DNA from: an uncultured Lachnospiraceae bacterium
GTDB taxonomy: Bacteria; Bacillota; Clostridia; Lachnospirales; Lachnospiraceae
Assembly: GCA_949742505.1 (NCBI GenBank)
Contig: CATJPU010000220.1
Span: forward strand, 1-34,734
DNA: 34,734 bases
Direction of reading: 5' to 3'
The notes under the pieces were generated by a model, which ran no database searches, was not told where the DNA came from, and saw nothing but the letters and a program-made list of their open reading frames with translations. How positions within the stretch are numbered: position 1 is the first letter of the stretch; every line of letters begins with the position of its first letter. Shown piece by piece: positions 16,575 through 24,473 of this stretch. The translations under genes were made by a program, and so were the position numbers.

Positions 16575-17858
16575 ATGATTTATAAGAGAGTAATTCCATG
16601 CATATTCATCAATTCAGGGAAGGCAGTGAAATGGTTTGACGATAAGACGGTACTGAGTAAAGATGTGATTACCCTAGCAAGATATTACAGCGAGCATGGA
16701 GCGGACGAACTGCTGATATTTGATTTGTCGGATACGGATGAAGAACATGACGAAGCCATTGTGCTGATGAAGAAGATTAACCGGGTAATACGGATTCCCA
16801 TGATTGCCGGCGGCAATATCAGACGTCTGGAGGACGTTAAGAAGATTCTGTATACCGGAGCCAAACGGGTGCTGATTAATTTTTCTAAACGAAACAGCGT
16901 GGAGATGATGGAGGAAGCGGCCCTTCGGTTTGGCAAAGAAAAGGTTGCGGTATCGCTGAATGACTTCGATTCTCTGTTTAAGCACCAGCATTCCATTAAT
17001 GACAACTGCAGTGAAATCGTATTTATGCACCGGCTGGATTTGGATTCGGTTATGAATACGACGTCTCTTCCCTGTGTGATTGTAACGGATACCATGGAAG
17101 AGACGGAACTGTTCAGGATTCTGAAATGTCCGGGAGTCAGAGGGGTGTCCGGGAAATATGTAAGTCAGACTGATATGGAATTTACGAAATTCAAAGAGAA
17201 GTGCGAACAGGAAGAGATTACCATGACTTCTTTTGAGAGTATCATGGAGTTTTCGGAGTTTAAACTGAACAGCGACGGGCTGATTCCGGTTATTGTACAG
17301 CATTATAAGACCCAGGAGGTACTTATGATGGCTTATATGAATGAAGAAGCATTTTATGCGACGATAAAGACCGGGAAAATGACCTATTACAGCCGGAGCA
17401 GAAAATGTCAGTGGGTGAAGGGGGAAACCAGCGGCCATTACCAGTATGTAAAGTCCCTTACCATAGACTGTGATAAGGACACGCTGCTTGCCAAAGTAGA
17501 GCAGGTAGGGGCGGCCTGTCATACGGGAAACGAGACCTGCTTTTTCCAGCCGATTGTAGGAACAGATTTTGACGAGACCAATCCTCTCCGGGTATTTGAG
17601 TCGGTATACGAGACAATTGAGGACCGCAGAAGGAATCCGAGAGAGGGCTCCTATACCAACTATCTGTTTGACAAGGGAATCGATAAGATTCTAAAGAAAG
17701 TGGGCGAGGAAGCCACAGAGATAATTATTGCCGCTAAGAATCCGAATCCGGAAGAGATTAAGTATGAGATGGCTGATTTTCTGTACCATGCCATGGTTCT
17801 TATGGTTGAGCGGGGCGTGGACTGGGAGGATATTATCAGAGAGCTGGCGGACAGATAA
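16575..17858 (+). CDS. hisIE: three-domain fusion: degenerate HisF/HisA-like barrel + HisI + HisE
   Basis: The last two domains are the bifunctional HisIE: HisI (about 230-335, [33 protein letters not shown]) hydrolyses the phosphoribosyl-AMP ring, and HisE (about 345-427, [29 protein letters not shown]) splits phosphoribosyl-ATP. Residues 1-225 align with HisF/His[47 protein letters not shown]. The first catalytic Asp (D11 of HisF, in IPCLD) is Phe here, the second (D130) lies where VAVSLN is seen, and the phosphate-binding ASGG is VTDT, so the barrel is probably inactive. GAGG lies 8 nt before the chosen ATG. Separate hisA, hisF and hisH are not in the window. The barrel may bind substrate or hold the operon's enzymes together; this is inference. 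Confidence 0.88.
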   Translation: MIYKRVIPCIFINSGKAVKWFDDKTVLSKDVITLARYYSEHGADELLIFDLSDTDEEHDEAIVLMKKINRVIRIPMIAGGNIRRLEDVKKILYTGAKRVLINFSKRNSVEMMEEAALRFGKEKVAVSLNDFDSLFKHQHSINDNCSEIVFMHRLDLDSVMNTTSLPCVIVTDTMEETELFRILKCPGVRGVSGKYVSQTDMEFTKFKEKCEQEEITMTSFESIMEFSEFKLNSDGLIPVIVQHYKTQEVLMMAYMNEEAFYATIKTGKMTYYSRSRKCQWVKGETSGHYQYVKSLTIDCDKDTLLAKVEQVGAACHTGNETCFFQPIVGTDFDETNPLRVFESVYETIEDRRRNPREGSYTNYLFDKGIDKILKKVGEEATEIIIAAKNPNPEEIKYEMADFLYHAMVLMVERGVDWEDIIRELADR

Positions 17859-17928
17859 CAGGAATATATGGATAAGCTCCTGCATAGATTAATAATACAA
17901 GGGTAGATATTACAGGAGGAGTAAATCC

Positions 17929-18225
17929 GTGAATCAGTCTGAGAAGAGAAGGAAAGAATTGTTAGAATCCACCAGAGCGCTTTACAGAGACAGCCGTATC
18001 CCACCGGCCGTACATCCCAGATACGGCAATATTTATTCTGATTTGTACGGGGAGGAAGCGCCGGCGGGAAGTCTGGGACTTCGCGTGGTGTTGTGTTGTA
18101 TTCTGTTTGCAGCGTTTGTAATGATGGATTATAAGGATGTAGAGATTGCCCAGGTAAGCAGTCAGATGGTAACTCAGACGATTGAGTCGGATTCCGGCCT
18201 TGCAGAGGTCTGGAAAGACCTGTAA
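17929..18225 (+). CDS. small single-pass membrane protein, unknown function
   Basis: This 98-residue product is read from a GTG with AGGAGGAG 8 nt upstream. A charged cytoplasmic-type N terminus (MNQSEKRRKELLESTRALYR) is followed by HPRYGNIYSDLYG, one membrane segment at about residues 48-65 (LGLRVVLCCILFAAFVMM) and an outside tail of about 30 residues. I do not recognise a family. It is 70 nt after the his operon and 32 nt before a lipoprotein gene, so the two probably form a pair. A CTCCTG 30 nt upstream could pair with its SD. Confidence 0.7.
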   Translation: MNQSEKRRKELLESTRALYRDSRIPPAVHPRYGNIYSDLYGEEAPAGSLGLRVVLCCILFAAFVMMDYKDVEIAQVSSQMVTQTIESDSGLAEVWKDL

Positions 18226-18257
18226 AATGCGTAAAAAGAGAAGATGAGGTTAGACCA

Positions 18258-19352
18258 ATGAAAAAGAGAGGATTAGTTCTGCTGTTTGGCATGCTGTTGA
18301 TTAGCGCGGTGTTTGCGGGCGGATGTGAGAAGAAGGAAAATGCAGATGATTATCTTGGACGGCAGATTACCAGGGCGAAGGAATCAGAAGGAGAAATGTC
18401 CGGGGTTCTTGAGGATGGGATTGTTAAAGTGAAGGACAAGGAGTCCTTTGTGATTGATTTTCCGGAAGACTTAAAAGAATCCTATGAAGCGTTTCTTCAG
18501 AAAGCGCTTAATCAGGTGCAGTTTGAACTAAATAAGGCGGATAAGGAATCGGAAGATACTTATCTGGTAAGGGTAAGCTATGAACCCTTAGATATTGCTT
18601 CTGTTACAGAGGCAATCAATGAAGAATATGCGAAGAATATAGCTTCTACAGATTTAACGACAGAGGTTGCGGCGCTGATTGAAAAGGATATGGAGCTTTT
18701 AGAATCCGCAGCGAAACAGCAGAAGAAGACGAAGACGATTCAGGTGGCAAAGTCCGGCGATGGTTTTTCCATTAAGGAAGAGGATGTGAAGGAGCTCTTG
18801 GAATCGGCGCTTCCGGGATATATGGATCCTTATACGGCTGTAGCGGATGTGTTTGACATGCGCGATTTTATCCAGGCCTATCTGGACGCAAGCTTAAAGG
18901 GAGAGACTGAGCGCTATCAGCTGCACACCGGTATGACGCCGGAAGAAGCGGCGGCATGGTATGAGGAGTCTTTTGAGAATTTTGAGATGGACGGTTTTTC
19001 AGAAGAGCAGAGCAAGCGATTCGTGAACGCCATGAAAGGAATCTTTAAGAATTGCAAATACTCAGTGGGCATCACCAAAAGGACTAGCATGTCAGAATAT
19101 GTATTCGATTTGACGACAACGCCGAATACCAGCGTATTAAGCGCTACAGATGAGCTGAACGAAGGCGTTTATTACAGTCAGGATGCGGTAAATGCAGCTT
19201 GCCTGGATATCTATGACAAATATGCGGCCGAACCGACCTACGGGGAAGAAAAAATCGTTACGGTAACCTGGAATGCATTCAGTCTGATGAATAACCAGAT
19301 GGATGATGCGGAATATAATAAGCTGATGGATGCTGTTATTCCGGTTGAGTAG
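18258..19352 (+). CDS. secreted lipoprotein of unknown function
   Basis: The 364-residue protein opens with a lipoprotein signal peptide: basic KKR, a hydrophobic run LVLLFGMLLISAVF and the lipobox AGGC, giving Cys23 as the lipidated residue. The mature part is acidic and mostly helical. A domain around residues 190-290 has MTPEEAAAWYEESFENFEMD, resembling small extracellular helical domains of Lachnospiraceae lipoproteins, but I cannot name a family. GAGG lies 8 nt upstream of the ATG. It follows a one-pass membrane protein with 32 nt spacing and ends before an intrinsic terminator. No transporter gene is nearby, so a solute-binding role is not supported. Confidence 0.8.
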   Translation: MKKRGLVLLFGMLLISAVFAGGCEKKENADDYLGRQITRAKESEGEMSGVLEDGIVKVKDKESFVIDFPEDLKESYEAFLQKALNQVQFELNKADKESEDTYLVRVSYEPLDIASVTEAINEEYAKNIASTDLTTEVAALIEKDMELLESAAKQQKKTKTIQVAKSGDGFSIKEEDVKELLESALPGYMDPYTAVADVFDMRDFIQAYLDASLKGETERYQLHTGMTPEEAAAWYEESFENFEMDGFSEEQSKRFVNAMKGIFKNCKYSVGITKRTSMSEYVFDLTTTPNTSVLSATDELNEGVYYSQDAVNAACLDIYDKYAAEPTYGEEKIVTVTWNAFSLMNNQMDDAEYNKLMDAVIPVE

Positions 19353-19389
19353 TATGATCTGCGAATCGGTATTTTATATTTTTAAACAA

Positions 19390-19428
19390 AGGCGCTTGCT
19401 TCTGTAAAGGCAGACAGGCGTCTTTTTT
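19390..19428 (+). terminator. intrinsic terminator after the lipoprotein gene
   Basis: AGGCGCTTG pairs with CAGGCGTCT over 9 bp (two G-U), and an inner TCTG/CAGA pair extends it past a 2-nt bulge. A run of six T follows directly. Confidence 0.8.
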
Positions 19429-19461
19429 ATCATATAGGAAATAAAGTTTCCTATATGATAA
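19427..19461. repeat. 35-nt perfect palindrome (15-bp arms)
   Basis: Arms of 15 bp, beginning TTATCATATAGG, are perfectly complementary around the 5-nt loop TAAAG. The left arm begins in the terminator T-run and the right arm ends at the first preserved codon of the metY-like remnant. It may be a second hairpin or the scar of an insertion. Confidence 0.6.
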
Positions 19462-19638
19462 TTTGAAACATTACAACTCCATGCAGGCCAGGAGAATCCT
19501 GACCCGGCAACCGATGCACGTGCAGTTCTCATCTATGCAACTACTTTTTACGATAATACGCTCGGTACTCCGTATTTGATTCGTTCCATTGAACATGCAT
19601 TTTTTGATGGAATCATATTGTCGGATTTAATAAAATAA
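19462..19638 (+). pseudogene. remnant of an O-acetylhomoserine sulfhydrylase (metY/cysD) gene
   Basis: A 58-codon open stretch ending in TAA has no start codon; the codon before it is TAA. It reads [18 protein letters not shown], then [12 protein letters not shown], the N terminus of MetY-type O-acetylhomoserine aminocarboxypropyltransferases. It jumps straight to [16 protein letters not shown], which in intact enzymes lies roughly 150 residues further on, just before the PLP lysine segment. After that the match decays. The start codon, middle and C-terminal parts are lost, so this is a relic with a large internal deletion. The 5' end abuts the 35-nt palindrome. An intact copy may exist elsewhere in the genome. 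Confidence 0.75.
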
Positions 19639-19643
19639 CAGTA

Positions 19644-19672
19644 TTGACAAACAATACCGGGCATGTTATGAT
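19644..19672 (+). promoter_or_regulatory. promoter for the DUF2325 gene
   Basis: TTGACA and TATGAT are separated by 17 nt. The predicted transcript begins near 19679, just before the first of two GTTAG-N6-CTAAC sites. Confidence 0.8.
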
Positions 19673-19682
19673 AGGAAAAGAA

Positions 19683-19698
19683 GTTAGCAAAGACTAAC
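19683..19698. promoter_or_regulatory. operator-like inverted repeat, copy 1
   Basis: GTTAG-CAAAGA-CTAAC is a perfect 5-bp inverted repeat with a 6-nt centre, starting about 4 nt after the expected transcription start. The half-site recalls DtxR/IdeR-type metal-repressor operators, but the regulator is not identified. Confidence 0.6.
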
Positions 19699-19699
19699 C

Positions 19700-19729
19700 A
19701 AAAGAAAATGCCATAAGGCATTTTCTTTT
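19700..19729. terminator. hairpin between the two operator copies; possible attenuator
   Basis: AAAAGAAAATGCC and GGCATTTTCTTTT pair perfectly over 13 bp around the loop ATAA. The 3' arm is U-rich, so the inner GC part followed by UUUUCUUUU may terminate transcription in the leader of the DUF2325 gene. An alternative antiterminator pairing is not obvious. Confidence 0.55.
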
Positions 19730-19738
19730 AACAAAAAA

Positions 19739-19754
19739 GTTAGTTTTGACTAAC
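19739..19754. promoter_or_regulatory. operator-like inverted repeat, copy 2
   Basis: GTTAG-TTTTGA-CTAAC has the same half-sites and the same 6-nt spacing as copy 1, 56 nt downstream and 9 nt before the SD of the DUF2325 gene. The exact duplication argues for a real binding site. Confidence 0.6.
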
Positions 19755-19775
19755 AATCGAACGGAGGGATTTATA

Positions 19776-20054
19776 ATGAGTGTTGTGATTATTGGCGGAC
19801 ATGAGCGTATGGAAACGCAGTATAAGAATATTTGTAAGAAGTATCATTGTAAGAGTAAGGTTTTTACCAGGATGAAAGCGGATTTGAATCATAAAATTGG
19901 AAATCCGGATTTGATTATTTTATTCACGTCAACGGTTTCTCATAAGATGGTGCGCTGTGCGATTGCAGAATCGGAGCGAAGCAATGCGGCGCTTGAGCGC
20001 TCTCACAGCAGCAGTTCTCATGCCCTGGCGCGTATACTGGAAAGTTATGTATAA
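19776..20054 (+). CDS. DUF2325-family protein
   Basis: This 92-residue protein reads SVVIIGGHERMETQYKNIC, then LIILFTSTVSHKMVRCAI and ALERSHSSSSHALARIL, matching the small single-domain DUF2325 family (a Rossmann-like fold with several His and Cys). No biochemical role is known to me; such genes are often found near iron or other metal uptake genes. The Cys and His residues (H9, C19, C24, H22, H56, C61) could bind metal, but this is not shown. GGAGGG sits 7 nt before the ATG. It is monocistronic, with its own promoter, paired operators and a leader hairpin, and ends at a long hairpin shared with the convergent receptor gene. Confidence 0.82.
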   Translation: MSVVIIGGHERMETQYKNICKKYHCKSKVFTRMKADLNHKIGNPDLIILFTSTVSHKMVRCAIAESERSNAALERSHSSSSHALARILESYV

Positions 20055-20059
20055 AAAGT

Positions 20060-20125
20060 GAGCCGCCCTGGAGCGTGTCTCCAAATTGCTTTTTATGAAT
20101 TTGGGGACACGCTTCAGGGCGGCTC
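20060..20125. repeat. GAGCGTGT element inside a 26-bp stem; bidirectional terminator
   Basis: The outer stem GAGCCGCCCTG / CAGGGCGGCTC continues into the element arms GAGCGTGTCTCCAAA / TTTGGGGACACGCTT, giving about 26 bp with two mismatches or G-U pairs and a 14-nt loop. It lies between convergent genes (DUF2325 and the chemotaxis receptor) and should stop transcription from both sides. The loop shares TGCTT and ATGAATTT with the 2.1-kb copy. Confidence 0.88.
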
Positions 20126-20135
20126 AAATCATAGT

Positions 20136-21842
20136 TTAACGCTGGTTCATGCCTTCTTTTAATTTGAATCTTCCCACAAGGCTCTTCATAAGCTGCGACT
20201 GGCTGGATAGTTCTTCGCTTGCGGCAGCGCTTTCCTCAGCGGTTGCAGAGTTGGTCTGAACTACGCTGGAGATCTGGTCGATTCCCATGGTAATCTGGGA
20301 AATAGCAGCGGCCTGATTACTGCTGGCCTCCGAAATCTGTCCGATAATATTTGTCATCTCATTCACGTCATCAACGGCCTGAAGCAGAGACCGGGCGGTC
20401 TCATCGGCAATCTGCGTACCGTTGTCTACAGCCTTTAAAGAATTTTCAATTAATACAGAGGTATTCTTGGAAGCCTCAGCGCTCTTGCTTGCCAGATTGC
20501 GGACTTCATCGGCAACTACGGCAAAGCCTTTGCCGGCAGTTCCTGCCCGGGCTGCTTCTACGGCGGCGTTCAGGGCAAGGATATTAGTCTGGAAAGCAAT
20601 ATCTTCGATTGTTTTGATGATCTTGCCGATTTCGCTGGAGCAGTTGCTGATATCATTCATTGCCTGTATCATCTGCTGCATCTTCTCATTACTGGTGTTC
20701 ATCTCTGTGCTGACAGTACCGGCCATCGTATTGGCCTGTTTCGCGCTGTCTGCATTCTGGTTAACCTTATCAGAGATTTCATTAATGGTAGCGGCAAGCT
20801 CCTGTACGGAACTGGCCTGTTCGGTCGCGCCCTGGGAGAGAGCCTGCGCTCCGGTGGATACCTGTTCGGAGCCGCTGGCAACCTGTGCGGAGCTCTGACT
20901 AATCTGAAGCATGGTATCGTTTAACTTTTCCGCAATGCCGCGGAAGGAAACCAGCAGCGGATAAAAGCCGCCGGTATATTCATCCTCACAAATAGAATCA
21001 ACGGTAAAATCTCCGGCAGCCATTTTGGCAAGAAATTTATTCTCATCGTCAATGATAACCTGAAGCTTGCGGATTAAGCTTCGCATCTGGTTGGACAGAA
21101 CGCCAAGCTCATCTTTGGAAGTATAGGAAATCTCCACATCCAAATCACCTTCGGCCATCCTGGTAGCGGCCTGTTCGATTTCAGAAATCGGAAATTTAAT
21201 CAGGCGGATTATCACAAAGGAGAAAAATACGCCAATCAATATAATTGCAAATATAACCGCCGACATAAGTAAAATGGAGCTTCTGTAAAGGGAATCACTT
21301 TCCTTTGTCGCGTCGTCGCTGCCTTCAGTGTTGTAGGTGATAATATCATTGAAGGCATTGTTTAAGGAATTGTAGAGTTCCACACATTTGCCCTCTAAGA
21401 TTGAGCGGGCTTCTTTGTCGCGGCCTTCTTTTGCCAAAGCTATCATGTCTTCATCCGCCTCGTTGTATTGTGTCCATAAATTCATTGCAGTATCATAGAA
21501 GTCTTTTTCTTCCGCATCAATTAATCCCTCATATGCAGCTAAAAGCCCGTTCATTTCTTCCTTTTCTTTTTGAAGATACTGCAGGCTGGATTCTTCTACT
21601 TCGTCAGAGATTGCGGTAAGATATCCCAATTCATTAAGACGGATGTTGGAAAGAGTGCCGCTCATGTCTCTTGCTGTGTCGATACTGGGAAGCCAGCTTT
21701 TTGAGATATCGACTGTCATATCGTTGAGCCGTCCCATCTGGAAAAAGGACATGCCTCCGATAATGAGCATACCAATCAGCGCAACTCCTATCAAAATATA
21801 AAGTTTTAATCTGATTCTTAGATTTCGTATGTAGTTTATCAT
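20136..21842 (-). CDS. methyl-accepting chemotaxis protein
   Basis: This is a transmembrane chemoreceptor of 568 residues. The first membrane segment is about residues 13-35; the periplasmic-type region up to about 186 is helical and resembles a four-helix-bundle (4HB_MCP) sensor; the second segment is about 187-213. A HAMP domain follows ([21 protein letters not shown]), then the cytoplasmic signalling domain with the hairpin-tip sequence [20 protein letters not shown], which contacts CheA/CheW. The ligand is unknown. AAAGGAG lies 9 nt before the ATG. It stands alone, convergent to DUF2325 and divergent from tetR. The C terminus ends in GMNQR, without an obvious CheR-binding pentapeptide. 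Confidence 0.95.
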   Translation of the reverse strand: MINYIRNLRIRLKLYILIGVALIGMLIIGGMSFFQMGRLNDMTVDISKSWLPSIDTARDMSGTLSNIRLNELGYLTAISDEVEESSLQYLQKEKEEMNGLLAAYEGLIDAEEKDFYDTAMNLWTQYNEADEDMIALAKEGRDKEARSILEGKCVELYNSLNNAFNDIITYNTEGSDDATKESDSLYRSSILLMSAVIFAIILIGVFFSFVIIRLIKFPISEIEQAATRMAEGDLDVEISYTSKDELGVLSNQMRSLIRKLQVIIDDENKFLAKMAAGDFTVDSICEDEYTGGFYPLLVSFRGIAEKLNDTMLQISQSSAQVASGSEQVSTGAQALSQGATEQASSVQELAATINEISDKVNQNADSAKQANTMAGTVSTEMNTSNEKMQQMIQAMNDISNCSSEIGKIIKTIEDIAFQTNILALNAAVEAARAGTAGKGFAVVADEVRNLASKSAEASKNTSVLIENSLKAVDNGTQIADETARSLLQAVDDVNEMTNIIGQISEASSNQAAAISQITMGIDQISSVVQTNSATAEESAAASEELSSQSQLMKSLVGRFKLKEGMNQR

Positions 21843-21868
21843 AGTGTGGTTCTCCTTTTTTCTTGTCC

Positions 21869-21896
21869 ATTATATCTGGGTGCAGTAAATATGCAA
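21869..21896 (-). promoter_or_regulatory. possible promoter of the chemoreceptor gene
   Basis: On the minus strand TTGCAT and TATAAT are separated by 16 nt, and the -10 lies 26 nt before the start codon. A weaker sigma-D-like GTCGATAT further upstream was not accepted. Confidence 0.5.
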
Positions 21897-21989
21897 AATT
21901 ATCTAATGCAGTCTGTGTAATGGAACGATATTTTCAATTTTATATCGACTTGTCTGTTTCATTTGATAAGTAAAGTAAATTAAAAATAA

Positions 21990-22018
21990 TTGACACTGTA
22001 TCCTCTTCCTTGTATAAT
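21990..22018 (+). promoter_or_regulatory. consensus promoter of the tetR-MFS-XRE operon
   Basis: TTGACA and TATAAT are perfect with a 17-nt spacer. The TetR operator overlaps the last bases of the -10, so binding would block transcription. Confidence 0.87.
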
Positions 22019-22045
22019 AGTTATTGACTTACAGTCAATAACTAT
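22017..22045. promoter_or_regulatory. TetR operator: 29-nt near-palindrome
   Basis: The 13-bp arms ATAGTTATTGACT and AGTCAATAACTAT are perfectly complementary around the centre TAC. The site covers the -10/start region and lies 19 nt before the tetR start codon, which suits autorepression by the encoded TetR-family protein. Confidence 0.83.
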
Positions 22046-22064
22046 AGAGAGGGATAAGCAAATC

Positions 22065-22700
22065 ATGGCAAGACCAGTGAAGAAACAACCAGAACAGTGG
22101 AAAAAAGAGATTTTAGATGCGGCGAAGGTATTATTTTTATCGAAAGGTTATGAAGAAACCGCCATTACTGACATTATGGAGCTGGCAGGCGGGGCCAAGG
22201 GAATGTTTTACCGTTTTTTTCAGAGTAAAGAAGAGCTTATGCATGCGTTGGGAGATCAGATGTTTTTGGAAAACAATCCTTTTGAGGCTGTCAGGGGGCG
22301 TTCTGATTTGAATGGTCTGCAGAAGATTCGGGAAGTGCTTGCATTGGACAGGGCTGATGAAGAACGGGAAGAGATTAATACGCAGGCTGTTTCTATCCTG
22401 AAAGATCCGCGTATCCTGGCGGCCGCAGTAGAGGCGAACCGGCGTATTCTGACCCCTTTGTGGTTTGAGCTGATTGAGGAAGGACGGCGCGACGGCTCAA
22501 TTCAGACAGAATATGCAAAAGAACTTTCCGAATTGCTGCCTCTTGTTAATTTCTGGCTGCTGCCCTCTGTATTTCCTGCAGATGCGGAAGAGATTCAGCG
22601 CAAATGCCGGTTTATTGCAGAGGTGTTATCGACGATGGGGCTTCCGGTTATTGAAGATGAGATGTACGGGCGGACAGAGAGAATATTTGAACGTGTTTGA
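22065..22700 (+). CDS. TetR-family transcriptional repressor
   Basis: The 211-residue regulator has the N-terminal TetR helix-turn-helix: WKKEILDAAKVLFLSKGYEE, TAITDIMELAGGAKGMFYRF and FQSKEELMHALGDQ, positions about 12-60. The remaining part is a helical ligand-binding domain with no recognisable ligand. It is expected to repress itself and the following MFS gene through the palindrome just upstream, and to release DNA on binding a compound that the transporter exports. The ATG follows AGAGAGGG. Its last codons and stop (ERV-stop) are formed by a half copy of the GAGCGTGT element, so the C terminus may have been altered by it. An earlier in-frame TTG would lie in the -35 and is rejected. Confidence 0.93.
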   Translation: MARPVKKQPEQWKKEILDAAKVLFLSKGYEETAITDIMELAGGAKGMFYRFFQSKEELMHALGDQMFLENNPFEAVRGRSDLNGLQKIREVLALDRADEEREEINTQAVSILKDPRILAAAVEANRRILTPLWFELIEEGRRDGSIQTEYAKELSELLPLVNFWLLPSVFPADAEEIQRKCRFIAEVLSTMGLPVIEDEMYGRTERIFERV

Positions 22701-22705
22701 AAATT
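22689..22705 (+). repeat. GAGCGTGT element, left half (GAACG variant)
   Basis: GAACGTGTTTGAAAATT differs by one base from the left arm of the element. It contains the TGA stop of tetR. Its inverted partner lies 1.77 kb downstream, after the XRE gene. Confidence 0.6.
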
Positions 22706-22725
22706 GGGGAGAAGGAGGCGAATAG

Positions 22726-23952
22726 ATGGAGAACAAGCTGTTTACGAGAAATTTCACGCTCCTTGTGCTGGGGCAGATAAGTTCTTTATTTGGCAATTAT
22801 ATTTTACGTTTGGCGCTGTCCATGTACGTATTGGATGCAACCGATTCAGCGTCTGTATTTGCAGGAATTTTGTCTATTGCAACGGTCCCGGCCATACTCT
22901 TATCACCTCTTGGCGGCATTCTTGCCGATCGGGCGGACAGGCGGAATATTATGGTGGCGCTGGATACAATGACAGGATTGTTTGTCTTATCCGGGGCAGT
23001 CTTTATATCTGGGAAGAATGCCCTTGCTGTAATTGGTACTCTGCTTGTGGCGCTTTCGGTTCTCGGAGCTTTTGAAACGCCTACGGTACAGGCGTGTATT
23101 CCGCAGATGCTGAAAGGAGAGGAGATTATCAGGGGCAATGCGGTTGTGAATCAGGTGGCGTCAGTCTCTTATTTCATCGCTCCTTTGTTTGGCGGTATCT
23201 TCTATGCGGCGCTTGGATTAAAGCCAGTAATGTATGCAAGCGTCGTATGCTTCTTCATTACAGCGTTATTGGAATGTTTCATACAATTGGAAGCCCAGGC
23301 CAGAGTTTTTCAGGGAAATATCCTGTCTGTAATAAAAGATGATTTTGCCGATAGTATCCGGTTTGTGACGAAGGAGCGGCCGGATATCACGAGAATACTG
23401 CTTCTGGCTGCGGCTTCCCGCTTCTTTGTTATGGGCGTCGCGCTGGTAGGACTCCCCTTTATCGTACGGACGATACTTGCTCTGGATGCGAAATATTATG
23501 GAGGAGCCGAAAGCGCGCTGGCGGTTGCAACGATTTTGGGAAGCGTCGCTTCGGGCTTCCTTGCGGGAAAGATGATAAATAGCAGATTGTCATTTGCACT
23601 TGCGGCGATTGGCGCCTGCATGATTCCTGCCGGAGTTGTATTCCTGTTTCCCTCCGGTACGGCAATCCGCTATGCTGTGACTGTTATTTCTCTCTGTGGG
23701 ATGCAGGCGGCAATCAGTATATTTTCTATCTTTGCGGTGTCAGACATTCAACAGAATACGCCAGACCATCTGATTGGGAAGATTATGGCATATACATCGG
23801 CGATTACCATGTGCGCTCAGCCAATAGGACAGATGGTTTATGGCTTTTTATTCGATAAATTTAACGGGGCAGTTTACTGTGTGCTGATTCCTACGGGCGC
23901 GGCTGTCTGCCTGATTGGCCTGTATGTTAAGAAAACGGGCGAAACTGGATGA
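22726..23952 (+). CDS. MFS efflux transporter (MFS_3/EntS-like)
   Basis: This 408-residue integral membrane protein shows about twelve hydrophobic segments. Between segments 2 and 3 is the MFS motif A as GGILADRADRRNIM. The N terminus (FTRNFTLLVLGQISSLFGNYI) and overall pattern fit the MFS_3 group that includes the enterobactin exporter EntS and macrolide exporters. The substrate cannot be read from sequence; control by the adjacent TetR suggests export of a toxic or signalling compound. AGGAGG lies 8 nt before the ATG. It follows tetR by 25 nt and precedes an XRE-type regulator. Together with that gene it is bracketed by inverted half copies of the GAGCGTGT element. Confidence 0.9.
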   Translation: MENKLFTRNFTLLVLGQISSLFGNYILRLALSMYVLDATDSASVFAGILSIATVPAILLSPLGGILADRADRRNIMVALDTMTGLFVLSGAVFISGKNALAVIGTLLVALSVLGAFETPTVQACIPQMLKGEEIIRGNAVVNQVASVSYFIAPLFGGIFYAALGLKPVMYASVVCFFITALLECFIQLEAQARVFQGNILSVIKDDFADSIRFVTKERPDITRILLLAAASRFFVMGVALVGLPFIVRTILALDAKYYGGAESALAVATILGSVASGFLAGKMINSRLSFALAAIGACMIPAGVVFLFPSGTAIRYAVTVISLCGMQAAISIFSIFAVSDIQQNTPDHLIGKIMAYTSAITMCAQPIGQMVYGFLFDKFNGAVYCVLIPTGAAVCLIGLYVKKTGETG

Positions 23953-24020
23953 TTGTGATGGTAGTATTCCTGCTGCGTAAATATTATAATCAGACTATAA
24001 CCGAAAAGGAGTACGGCGTC

Positions 24021-24473
24021 ATGAGTTTGGGAAATCATTTATTTCATGCAAGGAAGAAAAGGGGATTGTCACAGGAGGAGGTCGCTGAAAAACTGGGGAT
24101 TAGCAGACAGACGGTTTCTAAGTGGGAAACGGATGAGACGCTGCCGGATATCTGTCAGTCTAAAAAACTTGCGGTTCTTTATGGAATGTCTCTGGACGAA
24201 CTGGTTGAGTTTGATATTGACGTGAAAGAAATTCAGGAAATCATCGACAAAAGCAGTGAAAAAGTGACAGAGAAGATAGACTGGACAAAGGCGTGGAGCA
24301 AGAAATATCCGATTCTGGACAGATACCAGAGAGAAGTGGATACGGCTTGCTACGTGAAGGAACTGGATAAACTGTTACATGACTTGGAAAAGAAATACGG
24401 CTATAATGAACTGGATGCATTTCTTGTACTGAAAGACATTCTGGCAACTGTATGGAAGAGTTGTAGGAAGTAA
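24021..24473 (+). CDS. XRE-family helix-turn-helix regulator
   Basis: The 150-residue protein starts with a Cro/CI-type helix-turn-helix: LGNHLFHARKKRGLSQEEVAEKLGISRQTVSKWETDETLPD (in pieces over residues 3-45), followed by KKLAVLYGMSLDELVEF. The rest (about 60-150) is charged and helical and matches no domain I know. It binds DNA; its targets are unknown, but it may act on the MFS operon. The ATG is chosen because AAGGAG lies 9 nt before it; upstream in-frame codons would overlap the MFS stop and encode a poor N terminus. Its TAA stop is joined to the right half of a GAGCGTGT element. Confidence 0.9.
   Translation: MSLGNHLFHARKKRGLSQEEVAEKLGISRQTVSKWETDETLPDICQSKKLAVLYGMSLDELVEFDIDVKEIQEIIDKSSEKVTEKIDWTKAWSKKYPILDRYQREVDTACYVKELDKLLHDLEKKYGYNELDAFLVLKDILATVWKSCRK

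Noticed and set aside
21920-21960. Sigma-D (flagellar) promoter for the chemoreceptor gene
   Set aside because: GTCGATAT is near the consensus -10, but the -35 and its spacing do not fit; a vegetative promoter closer to the gene is better.
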